DNA of 64,000 nt from an uncultured Collinsella sp. (GCA_958403385.1 CATXXC010000006.1:53459-117458); one strand, 5' to 3'. Positions 51,093 through 58,858 are shown, counted from the stretch's first letter. A program made the numbers and translations. Notes: a model not told the origin generated them from the letters alone.

Positions 51093-52010
51093 ATGCGCTG
51101 CCTTATCATCCACAACCCGGCATCGGGCCCCAGCTCAGATGAAATCTACGCGTTCACGCACGCCCTCGCGCAGGGCGGCGACGAGGTCGTGATGCGCTTT
51201 ATCGGCGATGGCATGGAACCCGAGGACGCCGTGGCAGACGTGCGCGAGTTTGATCGCGTGGTCGTTTCGGGCGGCGACGGCACCGTCTCCAACGTGCTCG
51301 ACCAGATGCGCGGGTGCGGTGTCCCCACGCTCGTCTTCCCCTCCGGCACAGCCTGCCTGTTCTTTAACAACATCGGTAATGCCCCCGAGGCAGCGGCGCT
51401 TGCCAAGGCTTGCCGCGCCGGTCGCACGGTCAAAGTGGACATGGGCGAGCTCTTTTGGCTCGACGAGAACGGCAACGAGAAGCGCCACGGCTTTATCATC
51501 ATCGCCGGCTCGGGCTTCGACGCCGAGATCATGATGAAGGCCGCCCCCGCCAAAAACGACATCGGCGAGATCGCCTATTTCCTGTCGGCGCTCGCCACAC
51601 CCAACCCCACGGTGGCGCATTTTACGATTGAGCATGACGGCATTGTCGAGGAGCTCGATGGCATCTGCTGCATGGCCGGCAACACCTCGGTCATTCAAAA
51701 CGATATCAACCTGTTCCCCGATTGCCGCATGAACGACGGCATGGTCGACATCGCGGTCATCGAGCCCGTAAAAACCGTCCAGCTCCTGCCCACTGTGATC
51801 ACCGCCGCGCTCGACCCCGCCGGCAAGGTGCTCGGCCGTCCGCAGTTCAAGATCATCCAGACCAAGGAAGCCAAAATCACCTGCACGCCGTCGCTGGGCA
51901 TGCAGTTCGATGGCGAGATCATCTCCAGCAACTCGGGCGTCTTTGGAGCCCGCGCGCTTCCGCAATGCCTCGACCTCATCGTCGACGAATTCTCCCCGCT
52001 CGGAAAATAG
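51093..52010 (+). CDS. Diacylglycerol/lipid kinase family protein (DagK/YegS-like)
   Basis: ATP-dependent lipid kinase of 305 residues. N-terminal LIIHNPASGP, VVVSGGDGTVSNVLDQM (the GGDGT nucleotide loop), VFPSGTACLFFNNI (a variant of the usual GTxNDFAR), and the C-terminal beta-sandwich with MQFDGEI are seen. The GTACLFF variant means substrate preference may differ from standard DgkB. It is followed after nine bases by the small membrane peptide gene, probably cotranscribed. Confidence 0.85.
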   Translation: MRCLIIHNPASGPSSDEIYAFTHALAQGGDEVVMRFIGDGMEPEDAVADVREFDRVVVSGGDGTVSNVLDQMRGCGVPTLVFPSGTACLFFNNIGNAPEAAALAKACRAGRTVKVDMGELFWLDENGNEKRHGFIIIAGSGFDAEIMMKAAPAKNDIGEIAYFLSALATPNPTVAHFTIEHDGIVEELDGICCMAGNTSVIQNDINLFPDCRMNDGMVDIAVIEPVKTVQLLPTVITAALDPAGKVLGRPQFKIIQTKEAKITCTPSLGMQFDGEIISSNSGVFGARALPQCLDLIVDEFSPLGK

Positions 52011-52019
52011 GAGGACCCC

Positions 52020-52112
52020 ATGAACGACAACCCCCTGATTGGCTTTATCGTCATCGTCTTGGCCATGCTCGTCGGCTATGCGATTAACGTGATCCACCGC
52101 CGGAAGAAGTAA
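52020..52112 (+). CDS. Small single-span membrane peptide (30 residues)
   Basis: A 30-codon frame, ATG to TAA, with a strong ribosome site GGAGGA four bases upstream. It starts nine bases after the lipid kinase stop and ends ahead of a terminator. The product has a short N-terminus (MNDNPL), one hydrophobic helix (about 7-23: IGFIVIVLAMLVGYAINVI) and a basic end (HRRKK), a positive-inside single-pass topology. No homologue was recognised by eye. Placement in the operon suggests it may tether or regulate the lipid kinase at the membrane (inference). Confidence 0.7.
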   Translation: MNDNPLIGFIVIVLAMLVGYAINVIHRRKK

Positions 52113-52148
52113 TTCCACATTGGTATGATATTCATCCAATTATCGTTT

Positions 52149-52190
52149 CCCCCGTTGTTTATGCATTTGCCAGACAGCGGGGGATTTTTC
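52149..52190 (+). terminator. Intrinsic terminator after the lipid kinase unit
   Basis: CCCCCG (52149-52154) pairs with CGGGGG (52178-52183), with partial extension TTGT/ACA, followed by ATTTTTC. It lies 36 bases past the small peptide stop. Confidence 0.8.
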
Positions 52191-52278
52191 TTTGTGCCCC
52201 GTGCAAGGCGCTTTATTCAGATACAGTAATTGCAGGGCGTCTTTATTTAACTAAAGCTAGATAATGAGTATTCTTGTC

Positions 52279-52334
52279 CGCTCATCGCATATTTTAGGAC
52301 GCTCATCGAGTATTTCATCGAAATAGATGAATAC
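52279..52334 (+). promoter_or_regulatory. Operator-like repeats upstream of the C69 dipeptidase
   Basis: CGCTCATCG occurs at 52279-52287 and 52300-52308, 21 bases apart, followed by a dyad TTCATC-GAAATA-GATGAA (52314-52331) with outer GTAT/ATAC. The whole gap (52191-52420) is AT-rich and otherwise empty. This looks like a regulator-bound promoter region. Confidence 0.45.
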
Positions 52335-52420
52335 TATTTAGACTTCCGATAGGCTAATAGATATATTTATTAGCTGAAATCCTGCACGGTTCCGCGGGGT
52401 TTCAACGGTTGGGAGGGATC

Positions 52421-54220
52421 ATGAGGTTTACTCATCCTGTCAACACGCTCAAAAAGCTCGGCTGCGGCCTTGCGTTTGGAGCAGCGGCCATCATGGCCAT
52501 GCCGACTTCGGCGCTCGCCTGCACCCAGATCTACATGGGCAGCAAGCTTACGGCAGACGGCGACACGTACTACGGCCGTTCCGAGGACTTCGGTCCGCGC
52601 TATGTCAAGCACTTTGGCATTGAGCCCGCACACAAGGACGGCAACGAGTACACCTCGGTCGAGTCCGGTTTTGAATACAAGTCCAAGGGCGCAACCTACC
52701 GCTACACCTTCGTTCGCGACAACCCCTCTCAGTGGGAAGATCGCTACGACGCATATTCCGAGGCTGGCATCAACGAGAAGGGCGTTTCCTGCTCTGCCAC
52801 GCTGAGCACCTCCTATAACGAGAAGGCCGAAGAGGCCGATCCCATCACCGAGGAGACTGGCATTGGCGAGTACAGCTATGCCAGCGTCATCCTGGGCGAG
52901 AGTGCCACGGCCCGCGAGGGCGTCGAGCTCATCGGCAGCCTGATCGACGAGCAGGGCGTCTGCTCCAACGACCAGATCATCATCGCCGACAGTACCGAGA
53001 CCTGGCTGTTCGCCGCGCTTTCCGGCCATCAGTGGATTGCTATGAAGCTCGCCGATGACATCGCCTCGCTCAACCCCAACATCGGCAACCTCACCTATAA
53101 CGTAGACCTCGATGACACCGAGAACTGTCTCCATTCCGAGGGCATCGAGTCCATGCCCAAGGAGAAGGGCTTTGCCGAGTACACCGACGGCAAGTTCGAC
53201 GTCGCCAAAACCTACGGCGAGGAGATCGGCGAGGCCGGTATGCACCAGTGGTCGCGCTATATCCAGGGTCGCGATTACTTCATGGCCCCGCTGGCTGAAG
53301 GCACTGACTACGAGATCGTGAAGGACGAGCGTGAAGATGCTCGCGCCACGACCGGCGCCCTGGTCCACGAGATGCAGCCGCTGTTCTTCCAGCCCGGCAA
53401 GTCCGACTGGAACACCTTTGAGATGATCCGCAGCTTCGCTGCTCGCGGCGAGAATGTCGCCGGCCTCAATGCCAACACCGACGGCGCCTATGCTATCGGC
53501 TCCAACCGCAACACCGAGATCCACACCTTCCAGATCCGCCACGGCATGGACCCCGAGATCGCGACCATCCAGTGGGAGATGCTCTCCAACGCCGAGTTCT
53601 CCGTCGCTATCCCCCTCTACTCCGCACTGCTCACCGAAGTCAGCCCCTACTTCAGCGATCAGGATGTCTCCTTCGATCACTGCGAAGAGGAAGACGTCGT
53701 GAACAACGAGGAGCCCAAGAACTCCATCAACTACGTCCTCATGGACATCAACACGCTCGCCTATGAGAACCGCGATCACTGCGCTACCGGCGTCCGCGCC
53801 TACCTCGACGCCCTGCAGAAGGAGCTCATCGAGCAGAACCTGACCGTCGACGAGGCCATGCAGGCCGCCGAGAACACCGAGGCCCGCACCGCCCTGGCCA
53901 ACAAGGCCGGCAAGGCTGCCACCAAGAACACCTACCTCAAGTGCAAGGCCATGCTCGAGGAAATGCGTGACTACCTCAAGGAGGGCGACTTCTCCGAGGA
54001 GTTCGTCCCGAGTGACTACAATGCCGACAACGACTGCCTGGTCGAGTCCATCACCTATGCCGACGAGGCCCTCTCCGATAAGGACGTTGCCGAGCCCGAG
54101 GTTGAGGAAGAGGCGACCGAGGAGAAGTCCGAGGGCAACAACATGGCCGCCATGGCCGTTGGCGCCGTCGTCGTCATCGGTGTCTGCGGCTTCGTGCTCT
54201 ATCGTCGCAAGAAGGCCTAA
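52421..54220 (+). CDS. Secreted C69-family dipeptidase with C-terminal membrane anchor
   Basis: N-terminal-nucleophile peptidase of the C69/U34 (PepD-like) family; 599 residues. A signal peptide (1-33) ends in ALA, exactly before Cys34 of CTQIYMGSKLTADG; removal of the signal would expose the catalytic N-terminal Cys. Family blocks YYGRSEDFGPRYVKH and AALSGHQWIAMKLADD follow. The C-terminus is an acidic linker, a hydrophobic helix (about 574-594: MAAMAVGAVVVIGVCGFVLY) and RRKK, so the enzyme stays on the outer face of the membrane. The ATG at 52421 has GGGAGGG upstream. It probably digests dipeptides or amide bonds outside the cell. Confidence 0.9.
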   Translation: MRFTHPVNTLKKLGCGLAFGAAAIMAMPTSALACTQIYMGSKLTADGDTYYGRSEDFGPRYVKHFGIEPAHKDGNEYTSVESGFEYKSKGATYRYTFVRDNPSQWEDRYDAYSEAGINEKGVSCSATLSTSYNEKAEEADPITEETGIGEYSYASVILGESATAREGVELIGSLIDEQGVCSNDQIIIADSTETWLFAALSGHQWIAMKLADDIASLNPNIGNLTYNVDLDDTENCLHSEGIESMPKEKGFAEYTDGKFDVAKTYGEEIGEAGMHQWSRYIQGRDYFMAPLAEGTDYEIVKDEREDARATTGALVHEMQPLFFQPGKSDWNTFEMIRSFAARGENVAGLNANTDGAYAIGSNRNTEIHTFQIRHGMDPEIATIQWEMLSNAEFSVAIPLYSALLTEVSPYFSDQDVSFDHCEEEDVVNNEEPKNSINYVLMDINTLAYENRDHCATGVRAYLDALQKELIEQNLTVDEAMQAAENTEARTALANKAGKAATKNTYLKCKAMLEEMRDYLKEGDFSEEFVPSDYNADNDCLVESITYADEALSDKDVAEPEVEEEATEEKSEGNNMAAMAVGAVVVIGVCGFVLYRRKKA

Positions 54221-54239
54221 GAACCCCACACCTTAAGGT

Positions 54240-54270
54240 GCGGGCGGGATGGCCAAAGTCGCCCGCCCGC
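54240..54270 (+). terminator. GC-rich hairpin after the C69 dipeptidase
   Basis: GCGGGCGGG (54240-54248) pairs with CCCGCCCGC (54262-54270) across a 13-base loop, 20 bases past the stop. It lacks a U-tract. Confidence 0.5.
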
Positions 54271-54303
54271 CCAGCCGCCCATTCGACCGGCGGGAAACGT
54301 CGC

Positions 54304-54354
54304 CGAAATCTTTTCAAAAAAGATTTCCCCGCACACACTTTGCTGTGCTATAGT
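54304..54354 (+). promoter_or_regulatory. Promoter and dyad ahead of the Trp leader
   Basis: An extended -10 (TGCTATAGT, hexamer at 54349-54354) lies 59 bases ahead of the leader start. No good -35 is present. A perfect 10-base dyad GAAATCTTTT / AAAAGATTTC (54304-54313, 54317-54326) covers the -35 area and could be an operator, or the tail of the preceding terminator region. Confidence 0.5.
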
Positions 54355-54412
54355 GCAGCGCAACAGCAACTAGGTGCGACCGCGCCATGGCATCACGAAA
54401 GGAGTCACCAAT

Positions 54413-54481
54413 ATGAAGGACACGATGACGTCTCTCAACAACTGGTGGTGGCGTGATGCGAATACGATCGGTCGACAGTGA
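54413..54481 (+). CDS. Tryptophan leader peptide of the ECF transporter operon
   Basis: A 22-residue frame with AAAGGAG eight bases upstream. Codons 11-13 (54443-54451) are three consecutive TGG, preceded by LNN and followed by RDANTIG. Nothing in the peptide looks functional in itself. It is followed by an intrinsic terminator (54518-54548) and then the transporter genes. Trp-rich leader peptides with terminators are the known signature of ribosome-mediated trp attenuation in proteobacteria and actinobacteria, so I interpret this as a cis-acting Trp sensor. Too short for routine gene calls. Confidence 0.85.
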   Translation: MKDTMTSLNNWWWRDANTIGRQ

Positions 54482-54548
54482 GTCTCTCATGCCTGTTTTT
54501 GCGCTCTAGGTGATTGGAAGGCCTCCGGTTTCGACCGGGGGCCTTTTT
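54465..54548 (+). promoter_or_regulatory. Trp attenuator: terminator with candidate antiterminator pairing
   Basis: The terminator stem is AAGGCCTCCGGT (54518-54529), loop TTCG, ACCGGGGGCCTT (54534-54545), then TTT. The segment CGGTCGA at 54469-54475, just downstream of the Trp codons, is complementary to TCGACCG at 54531-54537, which covers the loop and 3' arm. A ribosome stalled on the Trp codons would leave 54469-54475 free to pair and disrupt the terminator; a ribosome reaching the stop codon would cover it. The pairing model is inference; the terminator itself is clear. Confidence 0.75.
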
Positions 54549-54627
54549 CTATCTCGAGCCCGATCGCATTCGCATCACGCGCCTCCGCTTTCTTCTCTTG
54601 CACTTCCCTTCCGAAAGGATTTTCACC

Positions 54628-55200
54628 ATGTCTCAGAACACCACCACCGCCCAGCCCCGCACCGTCCAGACCGCCGACCGCGGCAAACTCGACGTCCGCG
54701 CCCTCGTCTTGCTCGCCATCCTGCTTGCCGCCGGCTTCATCCTCAACTTCACCGTCGGCAAGGCCATCTCCGGCATCTCGGGCGGCATGATCAGCCCCGA
54801 GTTCATTATCTCGGCCTTCTGCCTCACTATCCTGGTCGTTCGTCCCAACATCGGTCAGGCACTCGTCATCGGCCTGATCTCGGCCGCCGTGATCCAGATC
54901 ACCACCACCTCGCCGTTTGTCGATTTTGCCGCCGAGGGCATCGCTGCCATGCTCATGGCCGTCATTGTCAACGCTGCCGCCAAGGATGGCCAGGTTAAGC
55001 CCGCCGTCGCCATCGTCGCAGCCTTCGTGACCACCTTTGTCTCGGGCGTCATCTTCATGGTCATCAAGATGGCCATGCTCGGCGTGGTGAGCGAGCTCGC
55101 CGCTGCCATGCTGCCCGTCGTCGCCATGACCGCCGTCTTTAACGCCATCCTGGTCGGCGCTCTCTACCTGCCCATCCAGAAGTCCCTTAAGCTCAACTAA
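54628..55200 (+). CDS. ECF transporter S component, predicted tryptophan-specific (TrpP-like)
   Basis: Membrane substrate-binding subunit of an energy-coupling factor importer, 190 residues with about five to six hydrophobic helices after a polar N-terminus of about 25 residues. The stretch RPNIGQALVIGLISAAVIQITTTSP recalls, from memory, the TrpP family of tryptophan transporters; this was not tested. No Trp occurs in the protein. The ATG at 54628 has AAAGGA nine bases upstream. It sits directly behind the Trp attenuator and ahead of its own ATPase and EcfT genes, so it forms a complete dedicated transporter. Substrate prediction rests on the leader. Confidence 0.82.
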   Translation: MSQNTTTAQPRTVQTADRGKLDVRALVLLAILLAAGFILNFTVGKAISGISGGMISPEFIISAFCLTILVVRPNIGQALVIGLISAAVIQITTTSPFVDFAAEGIAAMLMAVIVNAAAKDGQVKPAVAIVAAFVTTFVSGVIFMVIKMAMLGVVSELAAAMLPVVAMTAVFNAILVGALYLPIQKSLKLN

Positions 55201-55206
55201 CCTGCC

Positions 55207-55307
55207 CGGCTTTACGAGCCACCCCATCTTGGCGTTCATTCGTCGCTCGCGTACCCAAGTACGCTTCGTTCCTCTTTCGCGCCAACCTGGGGCACCTCGT
55301 AAAGCCG
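55207..55307. repeat. Long imperfect palindrome g between S component and ecfA
   Basis: Arms of 28 bases (55207-55234 and 55280-55307, outer CGGCTTTACGAG perfect, inner part with small symmetric loops) enclose a 45-base core containing GCGTAC-CCAA-GTACGC (55249-55264). It starts six bases past the S-component stop. The architecture resembles elements d-f, but the core sequence is different. Confidence 0.75.
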
Positions 55308-55352
55308 CCTCCGTACTTCACCACCAAAGACTGTCCCAAGCAACTAGCTTTT

Positions 55353-55392
55353 GGGGACGTTCTTAATTGACTAGTCATTTAAGAACGTCCCC
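55353..55392. repeat. 40-bp near-perfect palindrome h upstream of ecfA
   Basis: Arms of 20 bases (GGGGACGTTCTTAATTGACT and complement, one mismatch) meet with no loop. The element ends 20 bases before the ecfA start. A preceding GTCCCAAG (55334-55341) could pair with the same TTGGGGAC, giving an alternative hairpin. The GGGGAC/GTCCCC ends resemble the terminator stems at 18307 and 35447, but no U-tract follows. Confidence 0.75.
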
Positions 55393-55412
55393 GATGACTA
55401 TGAAAGGTATCC

Positions 55413-57164
55413 ATGGAAACGATCATCAACGTCGACGATGTCTCGTTCTCCTATGGCACGCAGACCGAGCAGGCGCTTAAGCATATCTCGCTCGGCGTGA
55501 ACAGAGGAGATTTTATCGGCATTATCGGGCCTTCGGGCGCCGGCAAGTCCACACTTGCCGCCTGCTTGTCGGGAGCCGTGCCCCACCACTACACCGGCAC
55601 GTTCTTTGGATCCGTCATGGTTGACGGCCATGACACCTGCGAGGTCTCGCTCACCGACGTATCGCAGATCGTCGGCAGTGTGTTGCAGGACATCGACACG
55701 CAAATGGTCGCCTCGGTCGTCGAGGACGAGATGCTTTTTGGCCTGGAGAACTTTGGCGTTCCCCACGGCCAGATCGAGCAACGTGTGAGCGAGACGCTTA
55801 AGACCGTCGGTATCAGCGACCTGCGTGACCGCGAGATCGCCACACTTTCGGGCGGCCAAAAGCAAAAGGTTGCCATCGCCGCCATCCTCGCCATGCGTCC
55901 GCGTGTGCTCGTGCTCGACGAACCCACCGCGGCGCTCGACCCCGCCAGCTCCACGCTGGTCTTCGAGACCCTGCGTGAGGCCAACCGTGCACTCGGCATC
56001 ACCATCGTCGTCGTTGAGCAAAAAGTCGCCCTGCTTTCGGAGTATTGCAACCGCGTGCTCGTGCTCAATCATGGCGAAATCGCGCTACAGGGCAAGCCGC
56101 ACGAGGTCTTCGCGCACACCGATGAGCTCCGCGCCATCGGCGTCGATTGCCCGCGTGTCACGCGCATTTTCAACAGCCTCGAGGCCGATGGCCTGGCCAG
56201 CGGCTCTCCCTGTTTGGATGTTGATGAGGCCGAGCGCCTGATTACGGGCATCGTCGACCCCGCACACGCAAGCAGCGACACTCAGGCACCCGCCGGCTCA
56301 CCGCACGCACCGTCGTTGCGCCCGCACGCCAAGGACGCCGAGCCCGTGCTCACCTTCAATCACGTTGAGTTTGCCTATCCCAATGGCGGCGCCGCCGTCC
56401 ACGACCTCAACCTGACCCTCTATCCCGGCGAGCTCGTGGGCATCGTCGGCCAAAACGGCGCCGGCAAGACCACACTTACCAAGCTGCTCACAGGCCTGCT
56501 TAAGCCCGCCTCGGGCAGCGTGCGCGTCACGGGACTGGATACCGCAGCCGTCCCCACGAGCCGTATCGCCCGCGAGGTCGCAACGCTCTTCCAAAACCCC
56601 GACCGCCAGATCTGCAAGGACACCGTGCTCGACGAGGTCGCCTTTGGCTTGGAGCTTGCCGGCATCGACCGTGCCGAGGCACTGCGTCGCGCCCAACTCG
56701 TCATCGACCGCTTTGGCTTGCCGGCCGACGAGGCGCCCTTCTCGCTCTCGCGCGGTCAGCGCCAGATGGTAGCACTCGCCTCTGTCGTGGTCGTAGAACC
56801 CAAAATCGTGGTGCTCGACGAGCCCACGAGCGGCCTTGACTACCGCGAGTGCATGACCGTCATGGAAACCGTACGCACCATGGCCGAGCGCGGCTGCGCT
56901 GTAATCATGGTCTGCCACGACATGGAAGTCGTCTCCGACTTTGCCGAGCGCATCGTAGTCATGGCCGACGGCCGCATCCTCGACCGCGGCCGCACGCACG
57001 AGCTATTCTCGAACATCGATCTCATGCGGCGTGCCTACGTGGAGCCTCCCCAGGTTATTGAACTCTCGCGCCGTCTGGCATCTTCCGTCTCGCCCGCTTT
57101 TGCGCAGGTGAGCGAGGTCACCGATGTCGTTCGAATTACCAAGGAGATGATCCACCGTGGTTAA
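55413..57164 (+). CDS. ecfA: ECF transporter energy-coupling ATPase, fused double domain (EcfA)
   Basis: Two ABC ATPase domains in one chain, 583 residues, equivalent to EcfA1-EcfA2. Domain 1: Walker A GPSGAGKSTLAACL, signature LSGGQKQKVAIAAIL, Walker B VLVLDEPTAALD. Domain 2 (about 310-560): GQNGAGKTTLTKLL, variant signature LSRGQRQMVALASVV, IVVLDEPTSGLD. A linker with Pro, Ala and His separates them. Not one Trp is present in 583 residues. It sits on the cytoplasmic side and drives the S component and EcfT. The end overlaps ecfT by eight bases. The 212-base gap to the S component holds two palindromes. Confidence 0.93.
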   Translation: METIINVDDVSFSYGTQTEQALKHISLGVNRGDFIGIIGPSGAGKSTLAACLSGAVPHHYTGTFFGSVMVDGHDTCEVSLTDVSQIVGSVLQDIDTQMVASVVEDEMLFGLENFGVPHGQIEQRVSETLKTVGISDLRDREIATLSGGQKQKVAIAAILAMRPRVLVLDEPTAALDPASSTLVFETLREANRALGITIVVVEQKVALLSEYCNRVLVLNHGEIALQGKPHEVFAHTDELRAIGVDCPRVTRIFNSLEADGLASGSPCLDVDEAERLITGIVDPAHASSDTQAPAGSPHAPSLRPHAKDAEPVLTFNHVEFAYPNGGAAVHDLNLTLYPGELVGIVGQNGAGKTTLTKLLTGLLKPASGSVRVTGLDTAAVPTSRIAREVATLFQNPDRQICKDTVLDEVAFGLELAGIDRAEALRRAQLVIDRFGLPADEAPFSLSRGQRQMVALASVVVVEPKIVVLDEPTSGLDYRECMTVMETVRTMAERGCAVIMVCHDMEVVSDFAERIVVMADGRILDRGRTHELFSNIDLMRRAYVEPPQVIELSRRLASSVSPAFAQVSEVTDVVRITKEMIHRG

Positions 57165-57903
57165 CGTCATCGACTACATGCCGGGCGATACGCTGCTGCA
57201 TCACCTGAACCCCGTCGTCAAACTGGGCCTCGCCGCCGCCATCATCGTCGGCATCTTCTTGTCCGACTCCTACGTGGCGCTGCTAGGCTTTTTGGCACTC
57301 ACCCTTGCGCTGGGTGCCTATGCCGGCGTCGTCAACCGTCTGTTCTCGCTGCTCAAGTTGCTGATTCCGCTCGCGCTTATCATGCTGGTACTTCAGCTGG
57401 CCTTTATGCGCGATGGCAACATCGTGTGGGGCTTTATCACCGACACGGGCCTCATTACCGGATCGAAGGCCTGCCTACGCCTGTTGGGTGTGGCGCTGCC
57501 ACTCATCCTCATGCTTATGGTGACCAAACTCAACGACCTCGCCAACGCCTGCGTCGAGGTGCTGCACGTACCGTATCGCTATGCCTTCACCTTTACCACG
57601 GCACTGCGCTTTGTGCCGGTATTTGGCCAGGAAATGAACGCCATCATGGAGGCGCAGACTGCACGCGGCGTCGAATACGACACTAAGAATCCTATTAAGA
57701 AACTCAAGCTCATGCTGCCGCTGTGCGTGCCACTGCTTATCTCGAGCGTGGGCAAGACCGATGCCACCGCGCTTGCCGCCGAGCAGCGCGGCTTCTACCT
57801 GCGCACGCGTGCGAGCTCGTACAAGCGCTACCCCATCAAAGGCCTGGATATCGCCGTACTTATCGTCAGCATCGCCCTTATCGCCATCGGTTTCCTGTTC
57901 TAG
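57157..57903 (+). CDS. ecfT: ECF transporter transmembrane coupling protein EcfT
   Basis: Membrane scaffold that couples the ATPases to the S component, 248 residues with about five hydrophobic helices. The coupling-helix motifs ARG in AQTARGVEYD and the second in AAEQRGFYLRTR are visible, both typical of EcfT. It starts with GTG at 57157, with AAGGAG upstream, inside the end of ecfA. It holds the only Trp of the operon (NIVWGF). A strong terminator follows 28 bases past the stop, closing the operon. Confidence 0.93.
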   Translation: MVNVIDYMPGDTLLHHLNPVVKLGLAAAIIVGIFLSDSYVALLGFLALTLALGAYAGVVNRLFSLLKLLIPLALIMLVLQLAFMRDGNIVWGFITDTGLITGSKACLRLLGVALPLILMLMVTKLNDLANACVEVLHVPYRYAFTFTTALRFVPVFGQEMNAIMEAQTARGVEYDTKNPIKKLKLMLPLCVPLLISSVGKTDATALAAEQRGFYLRTRASSYKRYPIKGLDIAVLIVSIALIAIGFLF

Positions 57904-57931
57904 CAATCGCTGGCAGCAACCGACAAACGCA

Positions 57932-57968
57932 AAAGGCCCCGGCTCGCACCAAACGAGCCGAGGCCTTT
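57932..57968 (+). terminator. Intrinsic terminator at the end of the ECF operon
   Basis: AAAGGCCCCGGCTCG (57932-57946) pairs with CGAGCCGAGGCCTTT (57954-57968) with one internal mismatch, followed by TTT-rich sequence. Further downstream (57997-58016) an AAATAAACCTGTCCCTTTTT stretch looks like the 3' half of another terminator that lacks its 5' arm. Confidence 0.85.
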
Positions 57969-58027
57969 ACTGTTTTCCCAGATACCGCCTACCAAAATAA
58001 ACCTGTCCCTTTTTGGCAGGTCGAGGG

Positions 58028-58774
58028 CTACAGGCGGTAGGGGACGCCGCTGCGAATGATGGACTCGCGTACCAGGACATCCATCGCATCGAGGGTGATC
58101 TCGGGCATCTCGCGATACTTCTGCAGCACCGAGAGCTCCGTGCAGGCCAGGATGACGCGGTCGCAGCCGCTACGGGCGAACTCCCACATCACGCGGTCGA
58201 ACTTGTCCATATCGGGTTCGCGCCCGGCCTTCACATCGTCGTAGATGAGCGACATCACGTCGGCCTGACGCTTTTCGCTGGGATAGACGACCTCAACGCC
58301 CGCGGTCTCACATTCGCGCCCATAGACGTCTGCGCCCACGGTACCGTCGGTGCCCATGATGCCGATCTTGTGCACCGGCTCGGCCGGCATGCTCAGGTTG
58401 GGGTCGAACTCGCACTCCCCCATCACCGCGCCGGCCAGAGCATAGCGCACCGACTCGCGCGGCATGTGGATAATCGGCACCTTCGTAAACGACTGGATCT
58501 GGTCGTAGAAGTAGTGTGACGTGTTGCAGGGAATCGCTATGTGCGCGCAGCCCAGCGACTCGAGCGCTTGGGCGCACTCCTTCATGGTCGCCAGCAGCTC
58601 GGCATGCTCACCGGTCTTGATGGCCAGCGTGCGGTCGGGCATGGTCGACTTGGAAAGCACCACCATGTCGATATGCTCCTGGTCGCACGTAGCCGCCGTA
58701 TGACGTACCACCTGGTCGTAGTAATACGACGTGGCCTCGGCGCCCATGCCGCCGATAACTCCCAGCTTTTCCAT
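58028..58774 (-). CDS. Aspartate/glutamate racemase family protein
   Basis: Cofactor-independent amino acid racemase of the Asp/Glu/hydantoin racemase superfamily, 248 residues. Two catalytic Cys are in AIPCNTSHYFYDQI and ILACTELSVL. The N-terminal MEKLGVIGGMGAEATSYYYDQVV is typical of the aspartate racemase branch rather than MurI. I start at the ATG at 58774, five bases after AGGAGG, not at 58858. It is directly downstream of the ATP-grasp ligase in the same direction. In Enterococcus faecium a racemase lies beside the D-aspartate ligase, so a D-Asp supply role is likely (inference). Confidence 0.88.
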   Translation of the reverse strand: MEKLGVIGGMGAEATSYYYDQVVRHTAATCDQEHIDMVVLSKSTMPDRTLAIKTGEHAELLATMKECAQALESLGCAHIAIPCNTSHYFYDQIQSFTKVPIIHMPRESVRYALAGAVMGECEFDPNLSMPAEPVHKIGIMGTDGTVGADVYGRECETAGVEVVYPSEKRQADVMSLIYDDVKAGREPDMDKFDRVMWEFARSGCDRVILACTELSVLQKYREMPEITLDAMDVLVRESIIRSGVPYRL

Positions 58775-58858
58775 CGCCGCCTCCTTGGTGACGCCCACGC
58801 AATTGCGCGTATCATACCCGCGCCCGCCCGATGCAAACCGGACGGGCGCCGCGCTCAT

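Noticed and set aside
52370..54229. 619-codon minus-strand frame opposite the C69 dipeptidase
   Set aside because: The plus-strand gene has a signal peptide, catalytic Cys and ribosome site; the minus frame has none of these.
54304..54326. Terminator for the C69 dipeptidase
   Set aside because: The 10-base dyad is A/T-rich, lies about 85 bases past the stop and is followed by CCCC rather than T. Its overlap with the promoter region of the Trp leader makes an operator more likely.
55413..57164. A frameshifted pair of separate ATPase genes
   Set aside because: The two ABC domains are in one uninterrupted frame with an intact linker and complete Walker motifs, so it is a true fusion.
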